Program-made: the position numbers and the translations under genes
The notes under the pieces: model-generated
The model's database searches: none
Seen by the model: the letters and a program-made list of their open reading frames with translations, nothing else
Told to the model about the DNA's origin: nothing
From: Eubacteriales bacterium
GTDB taxonomy: Bacteria > Bacillota > Clostridia > Peptostreptococcales > Anaerovoracaceae
Length of the DNA: 64,000 nt
Direction of reading: 5' to 3'
Assembly (NCBI GenBank): GCA_028692105.1
Contig: JAQUYC010000001.1
Span: 62,001-126,000 of the forward strand
Shown here: positions 36,265 to 46,318 of the stretch, in pieces
How the letters are laid out: each line of letters starts with the position of its first letter
Numbering within the stretch: position 1 is the stretch's first letter

Positions 36265-36930
36265 TTATAGTATTTCCCAGTTAATTATTTCCCCATATTG
36301 AGAAAGAAAATCATTGGTCTTAGAAAAGTGCCGACATCCCCAAAAACCATTATAAGCCGACAGCGGACTCGGATGAGCAGCCGTTAAAACAAGATGCTTC
36401 TTATTGGTAATCAAATTGCTCTTTGCTTTAGCATTCGCACCCCACAGCAGAAACACCATTGGCTTTTCCCTCTGATTCAAAAGTTCTATAACCCGGTCAG
36501 TAAATATTTCCCATCCCTTCCCTTTGTGTGAATTCGCTTGGCCGGCACGAACTGTCAACACAGCATTTAACAGCAATACCCCCTGTTTTGCCCAGTCTTC
36601 GAGGCAGCCATGATCGGGCTCATGTATCCCAAGGTCGCTTTCCAGCTCTTTAAAAATATTCACAAGAGAAGGAGGCTTCTTAACTCCTCTGTTTACTGAA
36701 AAACAAAGACCGTGCGCCTGATTTGGTTCGTGATACGGATCCTGCCCCAGAATAACCGTTTTTACATCCTGATACGCCGTATATTTAAGAGCATTAAAAA
36801 TATCATACATGGATGGAAAGATTATTTGTGTCTTATATTCATGTATCAAGAACTCTCTTAAATCTCTATAATATTCTTTTTCAAATTCTCCATCCAGGAT
36901 CTTATCCCAGTCGTTACCTAAGTTCACCAT
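36265..36930 (-). CDS. ung: Uracil-DNA glycosylase (family 1)
   Basis: A 221-residue DNA repair enzyme removing uracil. The catalytic water-activating motif [17 protein letters not shown] and the DNA-intercalation loop [13 protein letters not shown] are intact. The start codon is not preceded by a clear Shine-Dalgarno sequence. Thirteen nt separate it from the annotated frame of lemA downstream. Confidence 0.96.
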   Translation of the reverse strand: MVNLGNDWDKILDGEFEKEYYRDLREFLIHEYKTQIIFPSMYDIFNALKYTAYQDVKTVILGQDPYHEPNQAHGLCFSVNRGVKKPPSLVNIFKELESDLGIHEPDHGCLEDWAKQGVLLLNAVLTVRAGQANSHKGKGWEIFTDRVIELLNQREKPMVFLLWGANAKAKSNLITNKKHLVLTAAHPSPLSAYNGFWGCRHFSKTNDFLSQYGEIINWEIL

Positions 36931-36984
36931 AGTATTATTTTATTCTATAATAACCAATAAAGCAAGAAATACGAATGCCGTAAA

Positions 36985-37701
36985 ATGGTGTATAATATTG
37001 GTATGAGTGTAATATTGATATCTGAAAATGCGAATATAAGATTGAAGGATTATTTAACAAAGAAAGGGCATTTACTATGTGAGGCAGCCAAAGCCTCTTC
37101 TGTTTATGGTGCAATATCCTCACACCCTGATATTTATGTATGCCAGCTGTGTGATGAATTGGCAGTAGCGAGGGATCTATTCCCTTTCTTTGAAAAACTG
37201 CTGTCGGAATGGGGGACAAAGTATATCCTCGGTTCATCTTTTCTTGGCTATGAATATCCGGAAAATATTAAATATAACGCGGTACAGCTAAGAGAACTCT
37301 TTGTGCACAATACGAAATATACGGATTCCGGACTTTTAAGTTCTGCTAAGGCAAAAGGACTGAATATAGTGCATGTAAATCAGGGGTATACTAAATGCAA
37401 TATCGTAAAAGTAGATGAAAACTCTGTTATAACCTCTGATGCCGGAATTGCACATTCACTGATACCTTATGGCATTGATACACTAATCGTTTCTCAGGGA
37501 CACGTAAAACTCAAGGGATTCCAATACGGTTTTCTTGGCGGCTCCTCCGGACGAGTGGACGATGAAATTATATTCAATGGAGACCTGTCCGCTCACCCGG
37601 ATTACTTAGTGATAAGGAATTTCATAGAGAACAGAGGGTTAAAAACAGTATTTTTTAAGGAATACCCTCTTGATGATATCGGCTCGATCATACAAATTTA
37701 A
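36985..37701 (+). CDS. Conserved hypothetical protein (DUF6873-like)
   Basis: A 238-residue soluble protein found next to radical SAM genes in clostridia, in my recollection. Patterns such as VHVNQGYTKCNI, SDAGIAHSL and GFLGGSSGRVDDEIIFNGDL suggest the repeated beta-alpha units of the guanidinium-modifying enzyme (GME) fold, with a Cys, His and Asp set, but I cannot confirm an active site. A second in-frame ATG at 37003 is possible; neither start has a good Shine-Dalgarno sequence. Confidence 0.5.
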   Translation: MVYNIGMSVILISENANIRLKDYLTKKGHLLCEAAKASSVYGAISSHPDIYVCQLCDELAVARDLFPFFEKLLSEWGTKYILGSSFLGYEYPENIKYNAVQLRELFVHNTKYTDSGLLSSAKAKGLNIVHVNQGYTKCNIVKVDENSVITSDAGIAHSLIPYGIDTLIVSQGHVKLKGFQYGFLGGSSGRVDDEIIFNGDLSAHPDYLVIRNFIENRGLKTVFFKEYPLDDIGSIIQI

Positions 37702-37819
37702 TGCATGTGCTATTTTATTGAGATAAAGCACTATCCAATTCAGCTAAAAACATGGAAGGAACTCAATATTTTGCTTATATAAACAGTCAGCCAACGAATA
37801 AACGGAAAGAGAGTAATTA

Positions 37820-38917
37820 ATGAAAACCCATGCTATCATACCTATATTTATACCCCATCTGGGTTGTCCCAATGACTGTGTCTTCTGCAATCAAAAGACA
37901 ATAACAGCAAGACTGCAGCCTCTGCAAAAGAACGATGTTGCGGATATAATTGAAAGATATCTGCCGACTCTCTCAAACCGCGGGATTGAAACAATCGAAG
38001 TAGCATTTTACGGCGGAAGCTTTACGGGAATACCGATCGATCAGCAGGAGGAGTATCTGTCGGTAGCGAAAATGTATAAAGACAGAGGGATGATCCAAAA
38101 AATACATCTTTCTACTCGTCCTGATTACATTGATAATAAAATATTGGCTAATCTTACTAAGTACGAAGCAGATATTATTGAACTTGGCGTCCAGTCTTTT
38201 GACGAAGAGGTTCTCAAACTGTCAAACAGAGGACATAGCCGGGAATCGGTATACAGAGCTTCTGAGATGATAAAAAATTGCGGATTCGAGCTCGGGCTGC
38301 AGCTGATGATCGGACTGCCGGGCGACACCTATGAGAAGTCGATCTTATCAGTGAAAGAAGCTGTAAAAATCAATCCTTCAATTGCTCGCCTCTACCCCAC
38401 TATTATTATAAAAGATACGGAATTATATGATATGTACCAAAGAGGTGAATATATCCCGCTTACTCTTGAGGAAGCCGTGCGTACCACAAAAGATATGTAC
38501 CGGATCTTGATTGATGCCGGGATCAATGTAATCAGGATCGGGCTTAAAAGCACCGATAATATTAATGAAAACGGCGGGATCACTGGGGGCAACTACCATC
38601 CTGCCTTCCGTCAGCTTATTGAATCGGAAATCGCCCGGGAAAATCTTGAAAAACAGCTTCATGATATTTTGGGCATTTATAATATTCGGGATCAAGAATA
38701 TATTGATCGAAAAGATCAAATCGTCTGTCAGAATAATAATCAAAAATTGATAGGCTTTTACAGCAATGGACCTTCCTTCTCCTATATGATAGGAAATCGA
38801 AAGTCCAATAAACTATATTTTGAAAAAAAATATCCACATATCAATTTTACTTTCAATGTGGATTCAAGCCTTGAAAATCAGACTTATCGAGTTCATTTAA
38901 AAGAGGCAAGGCAGTAA
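37820..38917 (+). CDS. Radical SAM protein (Elp3-like)
   Basis: A 365-residue enzyme with the cluster motif CPNDCVFC (C-x3-C-x2-C) near residue 18, then YGGSFTGIP and LGVQSFDEEVLKLSNRGH as in coproporphyrinogen oxidase or Elp3-type radical SAM proteins. The substrate is unknown, and no acetyltransferase domain of Elp3 is present. It lies 118 nt after the preceding gene on the same strand. Confidence 0.85.
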   Translation: MKTHAIIPIFIPHLGCPNDCVFCNQKTITARLQPLQKNDVADIIERYLPTLSNRGIETIEVAFYGGSFTGIPIDQQEEYLSVAKMYKDRGMIQKIHLSTRPDYIDNKILANLTKYEADIIELGVQSFDEEVLKLSNRGHSRESVYRASEMIKNCGFELGLQLMIGLPGDTYEKSILSVKEAVKINPSIARLYPTIIIKDTELYDMYQRGEYIPLTLEEAVRTTKDMYRILIDAGINVIRIGLKSTDNINENGGITGGNYHPAFRQLIESEIARENLEKQLHDILGIYNIRDQEYIDRKDQIVCQNNNQKLIGFYSNGPSFSYMIGNRKSNKLYFEKKYPHINFTFNVDSSLENQTYRVHLKEARQ

Positions 38918-38956
38918 TCAGGTTAACATTATTGTACCGCCTTAATTCACTTTATC

Positions 38957-40315
38957 TTAATTCCTTAGGCTCTGTATTGGCGCAGGTATCCTGCCTCCGC
39001 GGTTGATCATTACTGCCGGTGACATTTTGTTGATCTTCATAACAGGTCCGTTGCCAAGAAGACCTCCAAATTCCAGCTCTTCACCTTCATCCTTTCCAAT
39101 GGCAGGGATCAGTCTGACTGCAGTTGTTTTTGAATTGATCATTCCGATGGCCGCCTCGTCGGCTATGATTCCTGATATAATCTCCGGCGGTGTATCCCCC
39201 GGAATTACGACCATATCGATTCCAACGGAACATACAGCAGTCATCGCTTCCAGCTTTTCTATCGACAAAGCCCCGCTTCTGGCCGCTTCGATCATTCCTG
39301 CGTCTTCAGTCACAGGGATAAAAGCTCCTGACAAACCGCCTACATTTGATGATGCCATAACTCCGCCTTTTTTTACCGCATCATTTAGTAATGCAAGAGC
39401 AGCAGTCGTACCATGTGCTCCGCATTTTTCCAATCCGATTTCTTCTAATATATGTGCAACAGAATCTCCTATTGCAGGGGTCGGGGCCAGGGAAAGGTCT
39501 ACGATCCCGAAAGGAACTCCAAGGCGCTTTGAGGCCTCACTCCCCACCAGCTGCCCCATGCGGGTGATTTTAAACGCTGTTTTTTTTATAATATCCGCTA
39601 TCTGTGTCAGATCTCCGCCTTTACCTGTTTTTATCAGGGCAGCCCGTACTACTCCGGGGCCTGAAACACCTACATTGATGACACAATCAGGCTCACCGGG
39701 TCCGTGAAATGCCCCCGCCATAAAAGGATTGTCCTCCGGTGCGTTACAGAAGACTACAAGCTTTGCAGCCCCGATACACTGATTATCTGCAGTAAGTTCA
39801 GCAGCTTCGCGTATAACCATTCCCATGGTTTTTACGGCATCCATATTTATTCCCGATTTAGTGGAACCAATATTAACAGATGAGCAGACATACTCTGTAG
39901 CTGCCAAAGCACGAGGTATAGCTTCGATCAGTTCTCTGTCGCCGGGAGAAAAACCTTTGTGCACCAATGCTGAAAAACCGCCGATAAAATTAACCCCCAC
40001 GTCTTTTGCGACTTTATCCAAGGTAAGAGCATACTTCAGAGGGTCTCCTCCCGATGCACCGACAAGCATAGCTATAGGTGTGACCGATATTCTCTTGTTA
40101 ATGATGGGGATCCCATATTTTTGCTCTATATCAGAGCCGGTCTGTACCAAATCTTTTGCATATCGATAAATTTTGTTATATATTTTGTCGCAAGAACGAT
40201 CTATATCACTGTCGCAGCAGTCCAATAAGGAGATACCCATCGTTATGGTTCTGATGTCCAGGTTTTCATCCTGTATCATGGTGATGGTCTCCATGATATC
40301 GGTCATATTAAGCAT
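38957..40315 (-). CDS. PFL family protein (UPF0210/DUF711)
   Basis: A 452-residue protein of the DUF711 family (starts [20 protein letters not shown], contains [20 protein letters not shown]). A structure with partial similarity to pyruvate formate-lyase barrels is known, but no glycyl radical motif is visible and the role is unknown. GGAGG precedes the ATG. The ACT-domain gene upstream is its usual partner. Confidence 0.88.
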   Translation of the reverse strand: MLNMTDIMETITMIQDENLDIRTITMGISLLDCCDSDIDRSCDKIYNKIYRYAKDLVQTGSDIEQKYGIPIINKRISVTPIAMLVGASGGDPLKYALTLDKVAKDVGVNFIGGFSALVHKGFSPGDRELIEAIPRALAATEYVCSSVNIGSTKSGINMDAVKTMGMVIREAAELTADNQCIGAAKLVVFCNAPEDNPFMAGAFHGPGEPDCVINVGVSGPGVVRAALIKTGKGGDLTQIADIIKKTAFKITRMGQLVGSEASKRLGVPFGIVDLSLAPTPAIGDSVAHILEEIGLEKCGAHGTTAALALLNDAVKKGGVMASSNVGGLSGAFIPVTEDAGMIEAARSGALSIEKLEAMTAVCSVGIDMVVIPGDTPPEIISGIIADEAAIGMINSKTTAVRLIPAIGKDEGEELEFGGLLGNGPVMKINKMSPAVMINRGGRIPAPIQSLRN

Positions 40316-40362
40316 ATATTACCTCCAATATTCCTATAGCTCATTTTAGTATAATCACCTGC

Positions 40363-40626
40363 TCATATGCGGTGCATGGAATTAAAAATATCCTCATGCA
40401 TTACACGTATTTTCATACCCGGCACATTTTGCTTCAGATTTTCCTGAAGCTGCCCCAAGTCACAATTCATCTTTTCTATATCAATCAGCATGACCATTGC
40501 AAAGAAATCCTGAAGCACTGACTGTGTCACTTCAATAACATTTGCATTGGCTTGGGCACATGTTGTACTAACTTTTGCCAATATACCGACCATATCTTTA
40601 CCGATCACAGTAATTACTGCTCTCAT
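40363..40626 (-). CDS. ACT domain protein (UPF0237)
   Basis: An 87-residue single ACT domain (VITVIGKDMVGILAKVSTTCA). ACT domains bind amino acids or other small ligands. It lies 47 nt upstream of the DUF711 gene with AAGGAGG before the start, the standard conserved pair. Confidence 0.9.
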   Translation of the reverse strand: MRAVITVIGKDMVGILAKVSTTCAQANANVIEVTQSVLQDFFAMVMLIDIEKMNCDLGQLQENLKQNVPGMKIRVMHEDIFNSMHRI

Positions 40627-40756
40627 TTAATATCCCTCCTTGAATATATGAAACTCTTAATCAATTTTACGTCTTATTTTAGCATATTGAAATATTAAAA
40701 TACAGAGGCAGTTTAACTCAAAATATCTTTAATATAATCTGATTGAATTCCTGCAT

Positions 40757-40797
40757 AAGTTTGCCATCAATTTGTTTCACAAATTGGGCGAGATAGT
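40757..40797. repeat. Intergenic hairpin, module B
   Basis: AAGTTTGCC, AT, CAATTTG, TTTCA, CAAATTG, GGCGAGATAGTA. Same order of arms as at 24840 and 59358. A half-copy of module A (GAAAATCTACAAATC) follows at about 40876. Both lie upstream of the CoA-binding protein gene. Confidence 0.75.
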
Positions 40798-40915
40798 AAG
40801 AGACTGTTTTATCTTTGATAAAACGGGAATAATATACATAGATTACTTTACAACATTCAATATGGAAATATATCATGAAAATCTACAAATCAAAGAAATG
40901 AATGGAGGACTGCAA

Positions 40916-41317
40916 ATGAACAATAATGAAAAAATGAATGAGATGTTAGGGAAAAAAGTATGGGCAGTTGTAGGTGCAACGCCTAATCAGAGCAAAACTG
41001 CAAACAGAATTTTTCACACTCTCCGGCAGAACGGATACGAAACCTATGCTGTTAATCCAAACTATACGGAAATGGAAGACGGGACCAAGTGTTATTCCTG
41101 TCTGGAGGACCTTCCACAGGTGCCTGACTGCGTTGATTTTGTGATTCCGCCGACGGTTACATTAAAAAGTTTAGAAGAGATGGATCCCGAAGTTTACCCA
41201 TATATTTGGCTGCAGCCGGGTACATACGATTCTGAGATCGTAGAATTTGCAGAAAAGAAAGGTTTTAAAGTAGTGCATGAGGGTGCTTGTGCAATGGCCG
41301 CTGTCCGTTTGAGGTGA
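40916..41317 (+). CDS. CoA-binding domain protein
   Basis: A 133-residue Rossmann-type CoA-binding protein (KKVWAVVGATPNQSKTANRIF near the start in shortened form; PDCVDFVIPP; WLQPGTYD). It resembles YccU. The longer frame begins at 40772, but GGAGG 7 nt before the ATG at 40916 marks the real start. Ligand role unknown. Confidence 0.85.
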   Translation: MNNNEKMNEMLGKKVWAVVGATPNQSKTANRIFHTLRQNGYETYAVNPNYTEMEDGTKCYSCLEDLPQVPDCVDFVIPPTVTLKSLEEMDPEVYPYIWLQPGTYDSEIVEFAEKKGFKVVHEGACAMAAVRLR

Positions 41318-41376
41318 GAATTCTCTTCAAATGTTGTGGTAGAGTTCTTGTAAAATAAAATAGGTAGTATTTTATC

Positions 41377-41406
41377 TGGCAGATAAGGTTAAACTTGTCT
41401 GCCAGT
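41377..41406 (+). terminator. Intrinsic terminator after the CoA-binding protein gene
   Basis: CTGGCAGATAAG / CTTGTCTGCCAG pair over 12 positions with one G-U, followed by TATTTTAT. Confidence 0.8.
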
Positions 41407-41467
41407 ATTTTATCTAATATGAGACCATGACTGATTAAAAAAAAATAATGCTGGCATAATTTTTTCG

Positions 41468-41496
41468 TTGTATTATTTATGGCTAACAATTATAAT
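41468..41496 (+). promoter_or_regulatory. Sigma-A promoter of the permease gene
   Basis: TTGTAT and TATAAT are 17 nt apart, about 70 nt before the permease ATG. Confidence 0.65.
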
Positions 41497-41563
41497 ATGC
41501 GTATTATTTTTTTTCTGACTCTATTAATTCCTCAAATCTTTCTATTAAAGGAGGCAAAAAATA

Positions 41564-43105
41564 ATGACAGAAGAAGAAGGCGTTTCTCAGAGGAGTGAAC
41601 GAACCTTAACACGTGGTATTATGCCATGGCATGTTTCTTTAATCGCCTTAGGCGGAATTATTGGATCCTGTTATTTCCTGGGACTGGGGCTTACCTTCTC
41701 AGAAATGGGCCCCGGAGCTGTAATTATCGCCTATGCAATTGCCGGACTTACTATCTATGGTGTTATGCAGTCGTTTGCCGAGTTATTGGTCAACATTCCA
41801 AGAAGAGGTTCCTTCGTATCTTACACGAGAGAATTTATGGGGGATACCGCTTCAGCCGGTATCGGCTGGGCATTTTGGTGCAACTGGGTCGTATATATTC
41901 CATCAGAAGCTTTAGCGACTGCCGTATTCATGGATTATTTTATTACACTGCCGTTTGAGAACCCCCTGTGGAGTACGTTTGTATGGGGCATTGTAGCACT
42001 TACCCTCCTGACTTTTGTCAATATTTACAGAGTAAGATGGTTTGGTCATATTGAATCGGTTATGGCCATCATAAAGATACTTGCTATTATCGTATTCGTT
42101 ATATGTTCTGTCGGGATCTGGGCGGGATTGATCGGTGGTAATCTTCATCCTTTCAAAGAAGAAGGAGGATTTATAGGAAGCAGCATAATATTGGCCGGTG
42201 AAGGCTCTGTCATGAGTAAGCTGTTCCCTGCCGGCGGATTTGTTATTGTTACATATATGATCTGGACTTTAGTAAACTTCCAAGGTTCTGAAATCGTAGG
42301 GCTATCTGCAGCAGAAACCCAGGATCCTGAAAAGAACGTTCCGATTGCCTGCCGAAGAGTAGCTTATCGAATTATCCTGATTTATTTGATTCCTGTGTTC
42401 ATGCTCACGTTAATTGTACCATATGCTGAAGCCGGATTGAATGAGTCTATATTTGCCTATACTCTTGGGGTTTACGGACTGAAATGGGCTGCAGGGATGT
42501 TTACCATTGTAACTCTTGTTGCCGCATTCAGCTGTGCAAATTCGGGTTTATACGGAACTGTCCGCTCTCTTTACGGCTTATCCTTAGAGGGTATGGCTCC
42601 GAAATTCCTTTCAAATTTGAATATGTTTAACACCCCTCAAAATGCTACAATATTTACCATTCTGCCCTGCTGGCTTGTTTACCTGTTGGGATTTGCATCT
42701 GACTATCTTCAGCTTTGGGGTGAGGAGGGCTTTCCTCTTTATGCAAATTTAATCGGTATATCCGGATTTACCGGAACCCTATGCTGGGTCGGCATATGTT
42801 TGTCTCAGGTCATTTTCAGGAAGAAGCTCAAGGAAAGAGGATATGATCCTAATCAGGTTCTTACTCTTAAAGCCAAATGGTATCCGGGATTGGCATATTT
42901 TACGATCATCCTTCAAATTGCTGCAATGATACTGCTTGTATTTGAGGATGGCGGTATGCCTGTATTCGTCATTTCATTGATTGTAATCTTTGTTCCAACC
43001 ATAATTTATATGATTCAGAAGAAGAGAGGCAAGATAAGAAGTATTGTAACTCTTGGGGCCGATGAAGTTCTGTTTGATGAGAAGTATCCAAATCTTAATA
43101 ATTAG
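41564..43105 (+). CDS. APC-family amino acid permease
   Basis: A 513-residue transporter with about 12 membrane helices. The first helix GIMPWHVSLIALGGIIGSC matches the substrate-binding GxIGS pattern of the amino acid-polyamine-organocation family, and FQGSEIVGLSAAETQDPEKNVP is the AAT-subfamily signature (here with an unbroken core). The substrate cannot be told. AAAGGAGG precedes the start. Its 3' end overlaps the convergent flavin transferase gene by 11 nt. Confidence 0.9.
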   Translation: MTEEEGVSQRSERTLTRGIMPWHVSLIALGGIIGSCYFLGLGLTFSEMGPGAVIIAYAIAGLTIYGVMQSFAELLVNIPRRGSFVSYTREFMGDTASAGIGWAFWCNWVVYIPSEALATAVFMDYFITLPFENPLWSTFVWGIVALTLLTFVNIYRVRWFGHIESVMAIIKILAIIVFVICSVGIWAGLIGGNLHPFKEEGGFIGSSIILAGEGSVMSKLFPAGGFVIVTYMIWTLVNFQGSEIVGLSAAETQDPEKNVPIACRRVAYRIILIYLIPVFMLTLIVPYAEAGLNESIFAYTLGVYGLKWAAGMFTIVTLVAAFSCANSGLYGTVRSLYGLSLEGMAPKFLSNLNMFNTPQNATIFTILPCWLVYLLGFASDYLQLWGEEGFPLYANLIGISGFTGTLCWVGICLSQVIFRKKLKERGYDPNQVLTLKAKWYPGLAYFTIILQIAAMILLVFEDGGMPVFVISLIVIFVPTIIYMIQKKRGKIRSIVTLGADEVLFDEKYPNLNN

Positions 43106-44120
43106 TACTGTATTTGATTTTGCCATCAAGGAATACCCATATGGCTTCTGTATCCGGCAGGCTTTCAATCAAAGCCTGACCTTGTTCAAATGGCATGTTG
43201 AATAAGGAGGTTGAAAGAGCATCGGCCAAGCCCGAATCAGAGCATAATATGGAAACCGACGCAAAGTACTCTGCAGGGAACAGCGTATCAGGATCTATTA
43301 TATGATGGTAGTTCCTGCCGTCCACAATATAATATCTTTCATATATGCCGCTTGTAACAAGCGAGGCATTACTGAGGTTTACGTGACTGATATTATCTCC
43401 TTCTTGGCCCATAGGGTTTTGAATTCCCACTTTCCAGGGGGTTCCCGTATCTTCTTTGATTCCTATAGAGCGTACATTGCCGCCTACGCTTATCAACCCG
43501 GAAGTAAAACCGTTTTTAAGTGCAATTTTACTGACTTCTTGCACAGCATATCCCTTAGCAATAGCGCCTACATCAAGACTCATAGCAGGATCAGTCAAAA
43601 ACACCGTTGAGTTCTCTTCATCAATAATCATCTTGCTGATATCTGTATGTTTTGATGATTCTATCAGCAGATCTATAGGCGGAAGTTCCGCTTTTTCCGG
43701 GCTTTCGATTCCTTCTTCGCGGTAGTCATGCCAGATTTTCAGCACTGCTCCGAAAGCAGCATTTACCTTGCCGTCAGACAGATCATAAACTTCCTTAGAG
43801 AATAGAAGCATATCTATTATTCTTTGATCAACTATTACCGGTGCTTTTCCGGCTTGATCATTAATTGTTTTTAAATTGTTGATTCCATCGTAATTGTTGT
43901 ATATATCATACAGCTGATGATACTCCTTTAGCGTGTCATGAATCAATTGTGCCTGCCTTGTAAATTCCCCCCTGCTTTCTGAATATCCTACGATTTGTGT
44001 AACAGTATCAAAAATCAGAACAAATTCAGCCTCGTACCTTTTTTTCTCCTGGCCGGAACAGGCAGTTGAATTAAATATCATAATCATGATTATTATGACT
44101 GCAGCTATTTTTTTTACCAA
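43095..44120 (-). CDS. fmnB: FAD:protein FMN transferase (ApbE/FmnB-like lipoprotein)
   Basis: A 341-residue enzyme of the ApbE family that moves FMN from FAD onto Ser/Thr of exported proteins. A lipoprotein signal (IIIMIMIFNSTACSGQ) puts it outside the membrane. Family motifs DVGAIAKGYAVQ, SVGGNVRSIG and HHIIDPDT are present. The start is a TTG with GGAG about 10 nt upstream. As last gene of the EET cluster, its likely substrate is the PplA-like lipoprotein encoded just before it, as in Listeria. Confidence 0.92.
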   Translation of the reverse strand: MVKKIAAVIIIMIMIFNSTACSGQEKKRYEAEFVLIFDTVTQIVGYSESRGEFTRQAQLIHDTLKEYHQLYDIYNNYDGINNLKTINDQAGKAPVIVDQRIIDMLLFSKEVYDLSDGKVNAAFGAVLKIWHDYREEGIESPEKAELPPIDLLIESSKHTDISKMIIDEENSTVFLTDPAMSLDVGAIAKGYAVQEVSKIALKNGFTSGLISVGGNVRSIGIKEDTGTPWKVGIQNPMGQEGDNISHVNLSNASLVTSGIYERYYIVDGRNYHHIIDPDTLFPAEYFASVSILCSDSGLADALSTSLFNMPFEQGQALIESLPDTEAIWVFLDGKIKYSTNY

Positions 44121-44233
44121 AGTTTATTTTCTCCACAGTAAGGGATAAGTTTTAGATATTTCATCATATTTCATCACATTGACTCATATCGCCTGCTTAT
44201 CCCCACCGAATAATTACTTAATTTTTTATCAGA

Positions 44234-45265
44234 TTATTTTGCCATGTTGTATGCTTTTTCCAGAATAGTCATGAAGTCCCCGACATGGATTGTAACAGAA
44301 GATGTCAGGTCTTCCTCTTCAGGCACTCCTTCTTCATTTACTGCAATTCCCTTAACTTCATCTAAGTTCTTTCCCGCGACATATTTAGCAAAGGAATCAG
44401 CCTGCTCGTTCCATTCTTTACCGATGGATGAGGCCTTCTTCATTCCATAGGCATCGCCAAGCTCATTCTTAGTCTTGTAAGAATCCATGATATCAGAAGT
44501 GATCTTACCCTCTTTTGAGAAGTTTACATCAGTCTGAGATGCATCGATAATGCTGCCGGTAATAACATCCTCTGCGTTAAAAGTAGTGGCGGTATAATAT
44601 GTGTAGGCTTGCGCCACTCCATCCTCTTCGCCGGCATCAGCCGACTTGGCGATGGTTGTTACAACTCCCAATCCAAGCTTATCATTGAGAGAGGCACCCA
44701 AGTCCCGAGCATTCGATGCTGCTTTTTCAATAGCATCTATATAGCCACCGATTTTGATCGTTACTGATGAAGCAAGGTCTTCATCTGTAGGATTGCCTTC
44801 TTCATTTACAGCTATACCCTTTACCTCTTCAACGGTCTTTCCGATGACATAGTTTGATAATGCGGTAGCCTGTTCATTCCATTCTTTTCCTATGGTAGAC
44901 ACTTCACCCATTCCGTATTCTTTACCAAGCTCCTGCTTTGCTGAAAATACACTGTCAAGCGGGGTAATAATCTTACCTTCCTTCGAAAATTCAATCATTG
45001 TCTGCGCGCTGTCTATGGCACAGTTCACGATGGTTCCCGAATCATCGACCATAAGAGCAACGACTGTAGAATCAACTTGCGCTACTCCGTTTTCATCACC
45101 TGCATCTACTGACTTTGCAGTAGAGGTTATGACTGCAAGTCCTGTTTTCACGACATCCGCAGCCGGGGTCTCTTCTTCCGGGGTTTCCGTTGTTCCGCCT
45201 CCGCATGCTGCAAATGCAAGCATTACCATGGCCAGAACTAATAATAGTACTATTTTCTTTTTCAT
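44234..45265 (-). CDS. pplA: PplA-like flavinylated lipoprotein with two repeat domains
   Basis: A 343-residue lipoprotein (signal then LAFAAC, Cys21). An acidic, Pro-rich linker is followed by two copies of the same domain (about 42-186 and 198-340, period 156). Each ends with DLxSSVTI: D163...T169 and D319...T325. This matches the spacing of the ApbE flavinylation motif (Asp, two residues, Ser/Gly, two residues, Thr), so T169 and T325 are candidate FMN sites. In Listeria, PplA has two such flavins and carries electrons to acceptors outside the cell. GGAGG precedes the ATG. Confidence 0.85.
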   Translation of the reverse strand: MKKKIVLLLVLAMVMLAFAACGGGTTETPEEETPAADVVKTGLAVITSTAKSVDAGDENGVAQVDSTVVALMVDDSGTIVNCAIDSAQTMIEFSKEGKIITPLDSVFSAKQELGKEYGMGEVSTIGKEWNEQATALSNYVIGKTVEEVKGIAVNEEGNPTDEDLASSVTIKIGGYIDAIEKAASNARDLGASLNDKLGLGVVTTIAKSADAGEEDGVAQAYTYYTATTFNAEDVITGSIIDASQTDVNFSKEGKITSDIMDSYKTKNELGDAYGMKKASSIGKEWNEQADSFAKYVAGKNLDEVKGIAVNEEGVPEEEDLTSSVTIHVGDFMTILEKAYNMAK

Positions 45266-45354
45266 AATTCTCCTCCAAATTAATTATTTTATTAGGGTTT
45301 TACTTACAATTCCTTAGTTGATCATCCAACCTTAATTGCCAATGCCCCTTATTA

Positions 45355-45894
45355 TTAAGCCAGCCGATTAAACGCCGGCATAATAAACTTCAATAGTGTT
45401 GATGTCACAATTCCTGCTATAATACCGGATACAAGCAGTATCGGTAGATATGCCCATATACTCATACCTGTATAAATTATTGTTATAACTATGAACTGTC
45501 CGACATTATGACTCACCGCACCAAAAATGCCTAAAACCATATAAGATATCTTTTCCTTAAAAATGATCATTAGCAGGATCATTGCCGTTATGGAAAGCAT
45601 TCCTCCCGAAAAGCTAAGCAAGCCTGCAATTGCACCTCTTGTTATGAAGACAAAACCCGCCTTCAAAATCCCTATCGTATATGCCTGTTTTTTCTCTAAG
45701 AAAAACAGAGCAAACATAACTGCTATATTTGATAATCCAAACTTTACACCCGGCACTGCGATAGGAAGAGGCGGAAGCATATTTTCTACTGCAGCAATCA
45801 CCAAGGCGCTTGCAAAAACCAATGCTGTCAGCACCATGCTCTGCGTTTTATTCCTGTTATTAATAAATGATTTAGCTGCAAGTTTATTGTCCAT
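45355..45894 (-). CDS. eetB: EetB-like membrane protein (Gx transporter family, ECF S-component type)
   Basis: A 179-residue protein with about six helices, of the family often named heptaprenyl diphosphate synthase component I (MVLTALVFASALVIAAVEN; PGVKFGLSNIAVMFAL; RGAIAGLLSFSGGMLS). In Listeria EET loci this is EetB. It overlaps eetA by 11 nt. It may take up or place a flavin or quinone precursor; the exact role is unproven. Confidence 0.85.
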   Translation of the reverse strand: MDNKLAAKSFINNRNKTQSMVLTALVFASALVIAAVENMLPPLPIAVPGVKFGLSNIAVMFALFFLEKKQAYTIGILKAGFVFITRGAIAGLLSFSGGMLSITAMILLMIIFKEKISYMVLGIFGAVSHNVGQFIVITIIYTGMSIWAYLPILLVSGIIAGIVTSTLLKFIMPAFNRLA

Positions 45895-46303
45895 GTAAAC
45901 CCTTTCGCATTTCTTGACTAATTATCAGGTCCATATCATCCTCATCCCGTTCCTCTTTTGGAACGATTTTCACCACTATACCGTTAGGAAGACAAGCTGC
46001 AAACTGACCTGTTTTATTTAGCTTTCCTGTATGGATGCAAACTTTGTCGGCGCAGTCGGATTTTATAAATGCTATGGAACTGTCAGGATATATTTGTAAT
46101 ATGACATCTTCCTCCTGAGGAATTGAAAATGTTTTGTTTTCACCGAGGTTTAGATCCACTTTTTCAACTAAATCAGAATAATAATAAATTTCTGCAATAA
46201 CCCGGTCCTCTGCTGATAGAAAACTATAGATCCCCATAATTGCCATACTTAGAATCAGAATGCAGGTTATTATGATCAGATCTGTTCTCTTAAAATATTT
46301 CAT
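45884..46303 (-). CDS. eetA: EetA-like NusG domain II membrane protein
   Basis: A 139-residue protein with one N-terminal membrane helix and an extracytoplasmic NusG domain II. The pattern DCADKVCIHTGKLNKTGQ then AACLPNGIVVKI is typical, with three conserved cysteines. In Listeria EetA is required for electron transfer from the quinone pool to outside acceptors. It overlaps eetB. Confidence 0.88.
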   Translation of the reverse strand: MKYFKRTDLIIITCILILSMAIMGIYSFLSAEDRVIAEIYYYSDLVEKVDLNLGENKTFSIPQEEDVILQIYPDSSIAFIKSDCADKVCIHTGKLNKTGQFAACLPNGIVVKIVPKEERDEDDMDLIISQEMRKGLHGQ

Positions 46304-46318
46304 TTGCTCCAGCCTTTG

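Noticed and set aside
39003..39707. 234-residue plus-strand ORF opposite the DUF711 gene
   Set aside because: It is a shadow of the conserved minus-strand protein, with composition typical of antisense frames.
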